Shown here one piece after another: positions 51,517-63,552 of a stretch of 64,000 nt of DNA (within the stretch, counting starts at the first letter, position 1; the number at the start of each line of letters is the position of its first letter). Made by a program: the position numbers and the translations under genes. Source of the DNA: Komagataeibacter rhaeticus (lineage in GTDB: Bacteria > Pseudomonadota > Alphaproteobacteria > Acetobacterales > Acetobacteraceae); contig NZ_NKTZ01000007.1 in the NCBI RefSeq assembly GCF_003207855.1, forward strand, positions 1 through 64,000. The letters run 5' to 3'. The notes beneath the pieces are model-generated. The model saw only the letters and a program-made list of their open reading frames with translations. It ran no database searches and was not told the DNA's origin.

Positions 51517-53340
51517 CTATTCAACAGTAACGGACTTGGCGAGGTTGCGGGGCTGGTCCACATCCGTACCCTTGAGCAGGGCCACTTCATAGGCCAGGAT
51601 CTGCACCGGAATGGTCTGGAGAATGGGGGCCACGAATTCATCCACCGTGGGAATGGCCACGACGCATTCCGCGATTTCACGCAGGCGCGGCGCCCCGGCC
51701 ATATCGGTAAACACCAGCAGCCGCCCCCCGCGCGCACGGGCTTCCTGCAGGTTGGACAGGGTCTTCTCGAACAGGGGCCCCGAGGGCACGGTCGCCACCA
51801 CCGGCACGCTGCTGTCGATCAGCGAGATCGGCCCGTGCTTCATTTCCCCCGCCGCATAAGCCTCGGCATGGATATAGGTGATTTCCTTGAGCTTGAGTGC
51901 CCCTTCCAGCGCCACGGGAAACATCGCCCCGCGCCCCAGATAGAGGACATCGCGCGCATCCGCCACAATGGCGGCCATGCGGCGGATCTCGTCATGGCGT
52001 TCGAATACTTCCGTCGCCTTGCTGGGCAGGTCAAGCAGGGCGGTGACCATCGCCTCTTCCGTGGCGCCATCCAGCAGCCCCCGCGCCCGGCCAAGGGCAA
52101 TGGTCAGGCACGCCAGCACCGAAAGCTGGGCGGTGAACGCCTTGGTACTGGCCACCGATATTTCCGGTCCCGCCACCGTGCCCAGCACCGCATCGCTTTC
52201 GCGCGCCATGGTGCTCTGTTCCACATTGAGCACCGAGACGATATGCTGCCCCGCCGCCCGCATGCCGCGCAGGGCGGCCAGCGTGTCCGCCGTCTCGCCC
52301 GACTGGGAAATCAGCAGCCCCAGCCCCCCCTGCGCCAGCGGCGGGTTGCGGTAGCGCATCTCGCTCGCCACATCGATATCGACCGGCAGGCGGGCATACT
52401 GCTCGATCCAGTAACGCCCGATCATACCGGCGTAAAAGGCTGAACCGCAGGCGGTCAGCACGGCACGGGGAATGGTGGCCAGGTCAAAGGGCAGTTCAGG
52501 CATCACCACGCGGCGGGTGGCCGGGTCGATCAGGCGCTGCAGGGTCTGGCCGATCACCACCGGATGCTCGTGCAGTTCCTTTTCCATGTAATGGCGGTAC
52601 CCATCCTTGCCTACGGATGCCGCGATCAGCGCGGTCAGACGCACCGGACGGTCAACCGGATTGCCCGCCATGTCAAAGAACTCCGCGCCCTGTGGGGTGA
52701 TCACGCTCCAGTCCCCGTCATCAAGATAGGCGATGCGGCGGGTCAGCGGCGCAAGGGCCAGACTGTCGGAACCGAAGAACATCTCGTTGTCCCCGAACCC
52801 CACCACCAGCGGCGCGCCATGCCGCGCGCCGATGACCATGCCGTCATGCCCGGCAAAGATCATGGCCAGCGCGTAAGCACCCTCCAGCCGCTTGAGGCAC
52901 TCATGCGCCGCCTCCCGCGGGGAAAGGCCACGCTGGAGGTGATAATCCACCAGCTGGGCAATGGTCTCGCTATCCGTATCGGTCGAGAACACCTGCCCTG
53001 CCGCCTCCAGTTCGTGGCGCAGTTGCTCGAAATTCTCGATAATGCCGTTATGCACGACCGAAACCCGCTCCGTCCCATGCGGATGGGCATTGTTTTCGGT
53101 GGGCGCGCCATGGGTGGCCCAGCGTGTATGGCCAATCCCGGTAACACCCGGCAGCGGCAGGCGCGCCAGCAGGCTGGCCAGATGATCCAGCTTGCCTGCC
53201 GCGCGGCGGCGCTCGACCTGCCCCTGCTCAAGCGTTGCGATACCGGCGGAGTCATAGCCGCGATATTCCAGCCGGCGCAGCGCGTCCAGAATGACTGGCG
53301 TGGCCTGATTGCTTCCTACAACCCCAACAATGCCGCACAT
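51517..53340 (-). CDS. glmS: Glutamine-fructose-6-phosphate aminotransferase
   Basis: A 607-residue enzyme with the N-terminal Cys2 glutaminase (MCGIVGVVG; TRWATHG) and two SIS sugar-isomerase domains (SQSGETADTLAALR; STKAFTAQ). The C-terminal PRNLAKSVTVE is the canonical end. It makes glucosamine-6-phosphate for peptidoglycan and LPS. The start codon overlaps the glmU stop by one base. No glmS ribozyme is expected or seen, as the upstream sequence is glmU. Confidence 0.96.
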   Translation of the reverse strand: MCGIVGVVGSNQATPVILDALRRLEYRGYDSAGIATLEQGQVERRRAAGKLDHLASLLARLPLPGVTGIGHTRWATHGAPTENNAHPHGTERVSVVHNGIIENFEQLRHELEAAGQVFSTDTDSETIAQLVDYHLQRGLSPREAAHECLKRLEGAYALAMIFAGHDGMVIGARHGAPLVVGFGDNEMFFGSDSLALAPLTRRIAYLDDGDWSVITPQGAEFFDMAGNPVDRPVRLTALIAASVGKDGYRHYMEKELHEHPVVIGQTLQRLIDPATRRVVMPELPFDLATIPRAVLTACGSAFYAGMIGRYWIEQYARLPVDIDVASEMRYRNPPLAQGGLGLLISQSGETADTLAALRGMRAAGQHIVSVLNVEQSTMARESDAVLGTVAGPEISVASTKAFTAQLSVLACLTIALGRARGLLDGATEEAMVTALLDLPSKATEVFERHDEIRRMAAIVADARDVLYLGRGAMFPVALEGALKLKEITYIHAEAYAAGEMKHGPISLIDSSVPVVATVPSGPLFEKTLSNLQEARARGGRLLVFTDMAGAPRLREIAECVVAIPTVDEFVAPILQTIPVQILAYEVALLKGTDVDQPRNLAKSVTVE

Positions 53341-54707
53341 CAGCCCTGTTCCTTCTTTTTCTTCAGCCGGTCCCGAAACGTGTCGGCATAACCTGCCCTG
53401 TTGGCCTGCCGGGCACGCCCCAGGGCCATGGCGCCATCGGGCACATCATGGGTGATCACGCTGCCTGCCGCCGTCAGCGCCCGCGCGCCCACCCGCACGG
53501 GCGCCACCAGTACCGAATCCGAACCGATGAAGCTGTCCGCCCCGATTTCGGTGGCATGCTTGAACACCCCGTCGTAATTACACGTAATGGTGCCCGCGCC
53601 AATATTGGCCCCGCCACCCACCGTGGCATTGCCAAGATAGGTCAGGTGGCTGGCCTTGGCCCCCGCGCCAAGGGTGGTGGCCTTCAGTTCAACAAAATTG
53701 CCCACGCGCGCCTGCGCGCCAACGTCCGTTCCGGGACGCAGGCGGGCATAGGGGCCGATCTGGGCATCGGGACCGACCACGGCGCCTTCCACATGTGAGA
53801 AGGCGTGGATTTCCGTGCCCCGCCTGACATGCACGCCCGGCCCGAACACCACATGGGGATGCACCACCGTATCGGGTTCCAGCACGGTATCGGCGCACAG
53901 GAACACCGTATCGGGCGCAACCAGCGTCGTGCCACCCGCCATGGCCGCCTGCCGCAGGCGGGCCTGCACGCAGGCTTCGGCCTGCGCCAGTTCGGCACGG
54001 GAATTGATGCCACGCAGTTCGTCCTCTGGCGCGACCACGGCACGCACATGCCGCCCATCCGCCACGGCACGGGCCACCACGTCGCCCAGATAATACTCAC
54101 CCTGCGCGTTGTCGTTGCTGATCCCATCCAGCCAGCGGCGGAAATCGGCCGCATCGGCACACAGCACGCCCGCATTGCACAGCCCGATCGCGCGCTCGGC
54201 CGGCGTGGCGTCCGCCCATTCCACAATGCGCGCGACCTGCCCGTCGCGCGTCACGACACGGCCATATTTCGCCGGGTCCGCCGGCTCCATGGCCAGCAGG
54301 GCAAGTCCCGTATCATCGCAACGCCGCTGGGCCAGCAGCGCGCGCATGGTGCCGGGCGTGATCAGCGGATTATCACCATACAGGACCGCCACATCACCAT
54401 CGCCAAAGACACTTTCGGCCTGGCGGGCGGCATGGCCGGTGCCAAGGCGGTCGTGCTGCACCACCACCGCATGCGGGGCGGCCAGTGCCGCCACATCGTC
54501 CATGCCGGGTCCGATCACCACCACGATCCGGTCAAACACCTGCGCTGCGTTATCCAGCAGGTAACGCAGCATGGGCCGGCCCGCCAGCGGATGCATGACC
54601 TTGGGCCGCTCCGACTTCATGCGGGTGCCCCGCCCCGCTGCCAGAATGACAGCGGTCGACAGGCGGGCGGGGGGAGAGGATAGTGCGGGATCGGTCTTGG
54701 TATTCAT
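53340..54707 (-). CDS. glmU: Bifunctional GlmU (acetyltransferase/uridyltransferase)
   Basis: A 455-residue enzyme: N-terminal pyrophosphorylase with LAAGRGTRMKS and GDNPL, and a C-terminal left-handed beta-helix of hexapeptide repeats with GNFVELK, HLTYLGNA and NIGAGTITCNYDG. It acetylates GlcN-1-P and makes UDP-GlcNAc. ATG 54707 gives the family length. glmU-glmS is an amino-sugar operon; the 115-bp gap to the divergent gph holds the promoters. Confidence 0.96.
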   Translation of the reverse strand: MNTKTDPALSSPPARLSTAVILAAGRGTRMKSERPKVMHPLAGRPMLRYLLDNAAQVFDRIVVVIGPGMDDVAALAAPHAVVVQHDRLGTGHAARQAESVFGDGDVAVLYGDNPLITPGTMRALLAQRRCDDTGLALLAMEPADPAKYGRVVTRDGQVARIVEWADATPAERAIGLCNAGVLCADAADFRRWLDGISNDNAQGEYYLGDVVARAVADGRHVRAVVAPEDELRGINSRAELAQAEACVQARLRQAAMAGGTTLVAPDTVFLCADTVLEPDTVVHPHVVFGPGVHVRRGTEIHAFSHVEGAVVGPDAQIGPYARLRPGTDVGAQARVGNFVELKATTLGAGAKASHLTYLGNATVGGGANIGAGTITCNYDGVFKHATEIGADSFIGSDSVLVAPVRVGARALTAAGSVITHDVPDGAMALGRARQANRAGYADTFRDRLKKKKEQG

Positions 54708-54822
54708 GGCAGTGTGCGGGTACTCCGCCCCCGCGCACCCTGTCAAACCCTTATGCATGCCCGAGACCATCACTTAGAATTTCCGATTGCTACTTTCCCG
54801 CCCGGATCATCACGAGGAGTTC

Positions 54823-55503
54823 ATGATGACAGTTTCCCTGCCCCGCCTGGCCGTTTTTGACATGGACGGCACGCTGATCGACAGCCTGCCCGACCTTGCC
54901 GCCTGCGCCAGCCGGCTGCTTGAGCATTACGGCCTGCCCCCGATCACCCCCGATCTTGTACGTCCCATGGTTGGCGATGGCGTGGCGATGCTTGTCCGCC
55001 GCCTGCTGGCCCATGCCGGACCGGCTGCCGCGGCAATTGACCCGACCGAGGCCACGACCCGCTACATGGCCGATTATACCCCGCATTCAACCGACCTGTC
55101 CCGCCCCTTTCCCGGCACGGAGACCATGCTGGCCCGCCTGCGGGCGGACGGATGGCACATGGCTGTCTGCACCAACAAGCCCGTTGCCGCCGCGCGCCAT
55201 ATCCTGAAGGGCCTGGGACTGGAGGACTGGTTTGTCGCGGTTGGCGGGGGCGACAGTTTCGCCGCCCGCAAGCCCGACCCGTGCCCCCTGCTGGGCACCA
55301 TAGAACTGGCGGGCGGCGACCCGCGCCGCGCCATCATGACCGGGGACCATCATAACGACGTGGCCTGCGCCCTTGGCGCGCATGTCCCCGCCATATTCGC
55401 CCGCTGGGGTTACGGGCGACCGGACATGGAAGCCGGTGCCACGGTTGGCGCCGATTCCATTGCCGAAATTGCCCGCCTGGCAGGCGAACTGATCCCGGCC
55501 TGA
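54823..55503 (+). CDS. gph: Phosphoglycolate phosphatase (HAD family)
   Basis: A 226-residue HAD phosphatase: DMDGTLIDS (nucleophile Asp and general acid), VCTNKP, KPDPCPL and GDHHNDVACA. It clears 2-phosphoglycolate. The start at 54823 follows GAGGAG; an in-frame ATG 36 bases upstream lacks a site. It converges on gyrB with 6 bp between stop codons. Confidence 0.88.
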   Translation: MMTVSLPRLAVFDMDGTLIDSLPDLAACASRLLEHYGLPPITPDLVRPMVGDGVAMLVRRLLAHAGPAAAAIDPTEATTRYMADYTPHSTDLSRPFPGTETMLARLRADGWHMAVCTNKPVAAARHILKGLGLEDWFVAVGGGDSFAARKPDPCPLLGTIELAGGDPRRAIMTGDHHNDVACALGAHVPAIFARWGYGRPDMEAGATVGADSIAEIARLAGELIPA

Positions 55504-55509
55504 CGGCTG

Positions 55510-58068
<2,559 letters not shown>

Positions 58069-59193
58069 TCATGCACCGTGTGCAAGATTGCCCTCACCCG
58101 GCGTCACGAATTCGGCGCTCTGGCGGAGCGGGTCAAACTGTTCCCTGTCCGTTCCGGTCAGCATCACCCCGGTCCGCATGCGGCCCATGGCATGGAACAG
58201 GGCATCACGCCGCGCCGCATCCAGATGCACCAGCGGTTCATCCAGCAGCAGCAGCGGGGCCTGCCCCCGGCAGGCGGTCAGGATCCGGGCATGCGAGAGT
58301 ATGATGCCCACCAGCAGCGCCTTCTGCTGGCCCGTGCTGGACTGGCCGGCCGGTCGGTCCGTCAGCCGGTCGGCCATGTGCAGGTCGGCTCGGTGGGCGC
58401 CAAAACGGCTGCCACCGCGCTGCCGGTCCACCGCGCGCGTGCCGGCCAGGCATTCGGCCAGCCAGTCTTCCACCGCCAGCGCGGGTTCGTGTGCCAGACG
58501 CCGTGCGATCACACAGTCCAGCGCAAGCCGGGCAGCGGGAAAACCATCAAGCAGGGCCTGCCCGTCGGCATTGAGGCGCGCCACCATGTCCGCCCGTGCC
58601 GCCGTGGCCGCCACCGCATGCCGGGCCATGGTCCGCTCCAGCGCGGCCAGCCAGTGCGGGTCCGCCCCGTACTGCGCCAGCACGCGGCCGCGTTGCAGCA
58701 TGGCCCGGTCATGCGCCGCCACTTCCCGCGCGTGGCCGGGTTCCAGCGCCAGGACCAGCCGGTCCAGAAAGCGGCGACGTCCGGCAGCGCCTTCCTGAAA
58801 CAGGCGGTCCATCTGCGGCGTCAGCCATACGGCGGCAAAATATCCGGAAATACCATCGCGGTTACGCAGGGTCTGGCCATCTACCCGGAACGTCCGACGC
58901 TCGGGCCGGAGCGGGTCCGCCCCCGTGGCCAGCGATACCGGCAGGCCATCCGGCCCCGGCAAGTCCGCCACGTCGGCCGCGACCCCCCACAAGGCCGCGC
59001 CATGCCGGGGCAGTTCATCCATGCGTGCCCCACGCAGGCCACGACCCGGCGCCAGCAGGGACAGCGCTTCAAGCAGATTGGTCTTGCCGCTGCCATTCGG
59101 TCCGGTAATGACCGTGACCGCCCGCTGCGGCCGCCATGAAAGATGGCGGTAATTACGGAAATCCGTCAGCACCAGCCGGTTGACAAAGGCCAT
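58069..59193 (-). CDS. recF: DNA replication and repair protein RecF
   Basis: A 374-residue SMC-like ATPase: VTGPNGSGKTNLLEAL-type Walker A, the signature STGQQKALLVGI, and Walker B LLLLDEPLVHLD. It loads RecA on gapped DNA. dnaN-recF-gyrB is the classic origin-linked order; dnaN ends 25 bp upstream. Confidence 0.96.
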   Translation of the reverse strand: MAFVNRLVLTDFRNYRHLSWRPQRAVTVITGPNGSGKTNLLEALSLLAPGRGLRGARMDELPRHGAALWGVAADVADLPGPDGLPVSLATGADPLRPERRTFRVDGQTLRNRDGISGYFAAVWLTPQMDRLFQEGAAGRRRFLDRLVLALEPGHAREVAAHDRAMLQRGRVLAQYGADPHWLAALERTMARHAVAATAARADMVARLNADGQALLDGFPAARLALDCVIARRLAHEPALAVEDWLAECLAGTRAVDRQRGGSRFGAHRADLHMADRLTDRPAGQSSTGQQKALLVGIILSHARILTACRGQAPLLLLDEPLVHLDAARRDALFHAMGRMRTGVMLTGTDREQFDPLRQSAEFVTPGEGNLAHGA

Positions 59194-59218
59194 GCCGGGG
59201 CAGCCTGGCCCGGCGCGC

Positions 59219-60343
59219 TTACACGCGCATCGGCATCAGCACGTACAGCGCGGAAGGACTGTCCACGTCGCGCACGATGGTCGGGGCCGAACTGTCGGAA
59301 AACGCGAATTCGACCTCACGCTCCACCTGATCGGTAATATCGTTGAGGTAGCGGGCCTGGAAACCGATCTCGATTGGACTGGCCGCATAGGAGACGTGGT
59401 TTTCATCCAGTTCCTCGGTGGCCGTGCCCTGGTCCTGGCTGGCGGCGGACAGCGTAAGCAGGTTGTGCCCCATGCTCAGCTTGACCGGGCGCGAACGCTC
59501 CTGGCTGATCGCGGCCACGCGCGATACGGCATCGGAGAAGATCTTCTTGCCCACACGCAGGATCTTGTCATTGCCGTGCGGAATCACACGCTCGTATTCG
59601 GGAAAGGTCCCGTCGATCAGTTTCGAGGTCAGCGTGATGTTGCCGATCGAGAACTGGATGCGCGTGTCGGACAGCGCCACGGCCACCTGCTCCGGGCCTT
59701 CATCCAGCAGCTTGCGCAGTTCGGCCACGGTCTTGCGCGGCACGATCACGCCGGGCATGCCCGCGCTGCCCGCGGGCAGTTCGGTCTCGACCCGGGCCAG
59801 ACGGTGGCCATCGGTCGCAACCGCGCGCAGGACCGGCCCCGTCTCGCCTTCCGCCACATGCAGGAAGATGCCGTTGAGGTAGTAGCGCGTCTCCTCGGTG
59901 GAGATGGCAAAGCGCGTGCGGTCGATCAGGCCGCGCAGCACCTGGGCCGGCATACTGAATTCATGCGGCAGCGCCCCGGCCATCATGGAAGGGAAATCAT
60001 CCACGTCCAGCACGTTCAGGCTGGTGGCGAACCGCCCGGCCCGCAGCCCCAGCGGCGCGTCACCGCCCGCATGGTCAAGTTCCACCTGCGCGCCATCAGG
60101 CAGCTTGCGCACGATCTCGTACAGGACCGCAGCCGGCGCCGTCACCGCGCCATCGCGCTGTGTTTCGGCCGCAACGCCCTCCACCACCGCAATTTCCATG
60201 TCGGTTGCGGTCAGCGTCATCGCCCCGTCCACGACATTGATCAGCACGTTGGCCAGAATGGGGATGGTATTGCGCTTCTCGGCAACGCTCTGGATATGGG
60301 CCAGTGCCTTGAGCAGCGTTACGCGGTCGGCCTTCAACTTCAT
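59219..60343 (-). CDS. dnaN: DNA polymerase III beta (sliding clamp)
   Basis: A 374-residue clamp of three repeated domains: KRNTIPILANVLI, TDMEIA, RTRFAISTEETRYYLNG, ATDGHRLA, and the C-terminal VLMPMRV, which matches the family end. It tethers the replicase and MutS-type proteins to DNA. ATG 60343 is used; GGAGG lies 11 bases upstream, rather far. A GTG 18 bases upstream is less likely. Confidence 0.96.
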   Translation of the reverse strand: MKLKADRVTLLKALAHIQSVAEKRNTIPILANVLINVVDGAMTLTATDMEIAVVEGVAAETQRDGAVTAPAAVLYEIVRKLPDGAQVELDHAGGDAPLGLRAGRFATSLNVLDVDDFPSMMAGALPHEFSMPAQVLRGLIDRTRFAISTEETRYYLNGIFLHVAEGETGPVLRAVATDGHRLARVETELPAGSAGMPGVIVPRKTVAELRKLLDEGPEQVAVALSDTRIQFSIGNITLTSKLIDGTFPEYERVIPHGNDKILRVGKKIFSDAVSRVAAISQERSRPVKLSMGHNLLTLSAASQDQGTATEELDENHVSYAASPIEIGFQARYLNDITDQVEREVEFAFSDSSAPTIVRDVDSPSALYVLMPMRV

Positions 60344-60458
60344 CGGTACGATATCCTCCACCCCGCGCCACGATCGGGCAACGCCATGACGGGGCCGACA
60401 TGTCTAGCAGGCGTGCACGACACAGGTAAAGGGGCGCGGGTGCCCCTGTAGCCCGGCA

Positions 60459-61919
60459 TCAGCTTTCCAGCATGCGGCGCAGCAGTTCCACATCCTCGGC
60501 AAAGGCCGGGTCTTCCGCCATGAGGCCCGTCACGCGGGAGACGGCATGGATGACGGTGGTGTGGTCACGATTGCCGAACTTGCGCCCGATTTCCGGCAGG
60601 GAGCGGCTGGTCAGCTGCTTGGCCAGGTACATCGCCACCTGCCGGGGGCGGGCCACCGCCCGCGCACGGCGCGCGGAAGACATGTCGGTCAGGCGGATGT
60701 TCCAGTGCTCGGCCACCTTGCGCTGGATTTCCTCGATCGTGACACGACGGTCATGCGCCTTGAGGATGTCGTGCAGCACATCCTGCGTCGCCTCCAGCGT
60801 TACGGGGCGGCCGAACAGGTTGGCATGGGCGATCAGGCGGTTGAGCGCGCCCTCAAGTTCGCGCACGTTCGACGTGATCTTGTGCGCAAGGAATTCCAGC
60901 ACCTTGGCGGGCACCACCACGCCGGATGCGGTGGCCTTGGCCTCAAGGATGGAAATGCGCAGTTCGAACGTGGTGGCGTGGATATCGGCCACCATGCCGC
61001 AGCCAAGGCGGGTGCGCAGCCTGTCCTCCAGCCCCGACAGGTCGGAAGGCGACTTGTCGGCCGAGACCACGATCTGCCGCCCCGCATCCACCAGTGCATT
61101 GAACGTGTGGAAGAATTCTTCCTGCGTGTTGTCCTTGCCGATCAGGAACTGCAGGTCATCGATCATCAGCACGTCAACGGAACGCAGTTGCTCCTTGAAT
61201 TCCATGGTGGACTGGGAGCGGATGGCGGCGATGAAGCGGTACATGAACTTCTCGGCCGACATGTACGCCACCGAAACCCGCCCCTCCCGCACCAGTTCGG
61301 CGCCGATGGAATGCATGAGATGGGTCTTGCCCAGCCCAACCCCGCCGTACAGGAACAGCGGATTGAAGCCGGGGCTGGAGGGCTGCTCGGCCACGCGGCG
61401 GGCGCAGGCATAGGCGAATTCGTTGGGTTTGCCCACGACGAAAGTGTCAAACGTGAAGCGCTGGTCCAGCGGGGCGGCCAGATCGGTACGCACCTCGGCA
61501 GGGCGCGGCTCCTCGGCCACCGGCGCGGATGCCGCCGGACGGGGGGCCGCCCTGTCGGGCGACGGGGCGGCGGGTACGGGGGGCGTATCCTCCCGCCCTG
61601 CGGGCGCGGCATCGGTGGCAGGGCGGGCAACCTGCAGTTCCACGCGCCGGATGGCGGGCACTTCCGCGTTCCACAGCGTGCCCAGCCGGTCACCATACTG
61701 CCCGCGCACCCAGTCCCGCAGGAAGCGGGTGGGCAGGTAGAGGGTAATCTCATCCTCATCCACCGGGCCGACCGTGATCTGGCGCAGCCATGTGCGGTAT
61801 TCGACTTCCCCCACCTCGACCTTCAGCCGTTCGCAAATGCGCGACCAGTGAATGGCGAGCACACTTTTCTGCGCGTTGGCTTCCGCCACAGCGTCATAGC
61901 CTCCCAGTCCACCCGTCAT
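60459..61919 (-). CDS. dnaA: Chromosomal replication initiator DnaA
   Basis: A 486-residue AAA+ protein. Domain I is at about 20-85 (WSRICERLKVEVGEVEYRTWL). A Pro/Ala-rich domain II linker is at about 95-150. Domain III has Walker A GGVGLGKTHLMH and IDDLQFL. Domain IV ends in the DnaA-box-binding helix-turn-helix: RPRQVAMYLAKQLTSRSLPEIG and GNRDHTTVIHAV. ATG 61919 follows GGGAG at 8 bases; the frame open further upstream is GC-rich read-through. A perfect DnaA box lies 176 bp upstream, fitting autoregulation. Confidence 0.97.
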   Translation of the reverse strand: MTGGLGGYDAVAEANAQKSVLAIHWSRICERLKVEVGEVEYRTWLRQITVGPVDEDEITLYLPTRFLRDWVRGQYGDRLGTLWNAEVPAIRRVELQVARPATDAAPAGREDTPPVPAAPSPDRAAPRPAASAPVAEEPRPAEVRTDLAAPLDQRFTFDTFVVGKPNEFAYACARRVAEQPSSPGFNPLFLYGGVGLGKTHLMHSIGAELVREGRVSVAYMSAEKFMYRFIAAIRSQSTMEFKEQLRSVDVLMIDDLQFLIGKDNTQEEFFHTFNALVDAGRQIVVSADKSPSDLSGLEDRLRTRLGCGMVADIHATTFELRISILEAKATASGVVVPAKVLEFLAHKITSNVRELEGALNRLIAHANLFGRPVTLEATQDVLHDILKAHDRRVTIEEIQRKVAEHWNIRLTDMSSARRARAVARPRQVAMYLAKQLTSRSLPEIGRKFGNRDHTTVIHAVSRVTGLMAEDPAFAEDVELLRRMLES

Positions 61920-62055
61920 ATCCGCTCCCGGCCATATGGGGCACGGCCGCCATGCGCCCCCGCGCATGCCCCCTGCCCCCTTATTCAACCTGTTCCCCAA
62001 CGCCATCCGCCCCGCACAGGGCAGGCGGACGGCCGTGCCCCCGACACGACCCACA

Positions 62056-62077
62056 ATCCGGCCCGAACGGGCCGGAT
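62056..62077. promoter_or_regulatory. 9-bp perfect inverted repeat upstream of dnaA
   Basis: ATCCGGCCC (62056-62064) and its complement (62069-62077) flank a 4-nt loop, 17 bp from the DnaA box. There is no T-run, so it is not a terminator. It could be an operator or an mRNA leader hairpin of dnaA. Confidence 0.4.
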
Positions 62078-62094
62078 CAACGATGACGCTGGAG

Positions 62095-62103
62095 TTATCC
62101 ACA
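62095..62103 (+). promoter_or_regulatory. DnaA box TTATCCACA
   Basis: An exact match to the high-affinity consensus TTATCCACA, 176 bp upstream of the dnaA start. Likely bound by DnaA for autoregulation or origin activity. Confidence 0.75.
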
Positions 62104-62186
62104 CAAGCTAGAGCACGGGATGGTACGAAGCAACGGGAATCTGCCGCCCCACCATCAAAACCCGATTACACCTGGCAACAGAAATA

Positions 62187-62232
62187 CAAAAAGGGCTGCA
62201 ACCGCCAATATTGACGGCGCGCAGCCCCTTTT
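62187..62232 (-). terminator. Terminator of rpsT
   Basis: A 7-bp stem (62193-62199 with 62221-62227, 21-nt loop) is flanked by an A-run on the left and a T-run on the right of the plus strand, so it can stop transcription in both directions. It lies about 50 bp after the rpsT stop. Confidence 0.7.
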
Positions 62233-62275
62233 GTTACTTCCGGAATTCTTTCAGGCGAAAGAAAACGGCCGTATA

Positions 62276-62545
62276 TTACGCGGCAGCAAGCGACTTGATA
62301 CGTGCGGACAGACGCGAAATACGGCGTGCAACCGTGTTGGCATGCATAACACCCTTGCCAACGGCGCGCTGCAGTTCCGGCTGGGCCTCACGCAGGGCGA
62401 CAGCGGCCTCGTCCTTCTTGCCGGCCAGAATAGCGGTCTCCACCTTCTTGACAAAGGTGCGCACGCGCGACATGCGCGCCGTGTTGCGGGCGTTGCGGAC
62501 TTCGTTCTGACGGATGCGCTTGCGCGCGGATGCTGTATTGGCCAT
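62276..62545 (-). CDS. rpsT: 30S ribosomal protein S20
   Basis: An 89-residue very basic helical protein beginning [14 protein letters not shown], with the family pattern [20 protein letters not shown] and [18 protein letters not shown]. It binds 16S rRNA early in assembly. Start 62545 is the usual one; the 15 residues upstream are not family-like. The Shine-Dalgarno is weak (GAGAG), which is typical for S20. Confidence 0.96.
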   Translation of the reverse strand: MANTASARKRIRQNEVRNARNTARMSRVRTFVKKVETAILAGKKDEAAVALREAQPELQRAVGKGVMHANTVARRISRLSARIKSLAAA

Positions 62546-62650
62546 TGCTCTCAGTTCATCTGCATAAATCAGGTTACGGCGGTCCGCCACCCGATCGTTG
62601 CGGACATCCCCATATCAGGCAGGCGGTCTAGTCCACCCGGAGCCTGTTCG

Positions 62651-63523
62651 TCAAGACAAGTCTTTGCCCCCATCGTTTTTCATCCCCTGCCGGCGGGGGC
62701 AGAAAAAGGTCGAACGCCCGGACTGGGTGATGCGCACCACCCCGTCACACACGGGCGGGCCGGGGCAGTCAGGGCAACCCTGCCCCGCGCGCCCATATAC
62801 ACGCCATGCATGCTGGAAATAACCCAGCTCCCCATCGGGTTGCACATAATCACGCAGGCTTGAGCCGCCAGCGGCGATCGCCTCTTCCAGCACGGCACGG
62901 ATTTCGGTGGCAAGGCGGTTATATTCCGCCCCGCTCACGTCACCTGCGGCGCGCGCGGGGTGGATGCGGGCACGGAACAGGGCTTCAGACACATATATAT
63001 TGCCCAGGCCCGCCACCACGCGCTGGTCCAGCAGCAGCGCCTTGATGCTGCTGCGCCGCCCCCTGCCGCGCGCGGCAAGCCATGCGCCATCAAAGCGGTT
63101 GCCCAGCGGCTCCGGCCCCATGCCCGCCAGCAGGCGATGGCCTTCCACCGCACTGGCGGGCACCAGGTCGACCATGCCGAAGCGGCGCGGGTCAACCAGC
63201 CCGCAGCGCGCGCTCTCGGCCGTTTCAATCACCAGATGTTCGTGCAGCGCGGGGGAAACAGTCCCTGCCGGCGTCGAGAGCAGCACGCGCCCCGACATGC
63301 CCAGATGCACGACCAGCACCATGCCACCCGAAAGGGTGATGAGGATATATTTTCCCCGCCGGGCGAATCCATCCACCCCGCGCCCCGCGAGCGCATCAGC
63401 CAGACCGGGGGGAAACGGCCATCGCAGCCCGGTATGGTGCGTGCTGGCGCGTGAAATAGTGTGGCCTTCAAGATGCACTCGCATCCCGCGCATCACAGTT
63501 TCGACTTCAGGGAGTTCCGGCAT
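62651..63523 (-). CDS. mutM: Formamidopyrimidine-DNA glycosylase (MutM/Fpg)
   Basis: A 290-residue Fpg: the catalytic N-terminal PELPEVET (Pro2, Glu3), Lys58 (RRGKYI), the helix-two-turn-helix with [21 protein letters not shown], and a C-terminal zinc-finger region. It excises 8-oxoguanine. The finger is odd: the expected last pair C-x2-C reads FCPRRQ, so the fourth zinc ligand is Arg. Extra Cys residues occur earlier ([13 protein letters not shown]). The finger arginine of the GRSTFF turn is kept. It is divergent from ubiE with only 29 bp between starts. Confidence 0.92.
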   Translation of the reverse strand: MPELPEVETVMRGMRVHLEGHTISRASTHHTGLRWPFPPGLADALAGRGVDGFARRGKYILITLSGGMVLVVHLGMSGRVLLSTPAGTVSPALHEHLVIETAESARCGLVDPRRFGMVDLVPASAVEGHRLLAGMGPEPLGNRFDGAWLAARGRGRRSSIKALLLDQRVVAGLGNIYVSEALFRARIHPARAAGDVSGAEYNRLATEIRAVLEEAIAAGGSSLRDYVQPDGELGYFQHAWRVYGRAGQGCPDCPGPPVCDGVVRITQSGRSTFFCPRRQGMKNDGGKDLS

Positions 63524-63552
63524 GGCCTCATCTGGGGTTATACCTGTGCATC

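Larger units (their letters stand above)
61920..62275. other. dnaA-rpsT intergenic region, candidate replication origin or dnaA control region
   Basis: This 356-bp stretch has no gene. It holds one perfect DnaA box (62095-62103), a 9-bp perfect inverted repeat (62056-62064 / 62069-62077), a modestly A/T-richer part at 62150-62190 and the rpsT terminator at 62187-62232. One box is few for an origin; I found no further close match on either strand. It may be only the dnaA promoter region. Confidence 0.4.
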
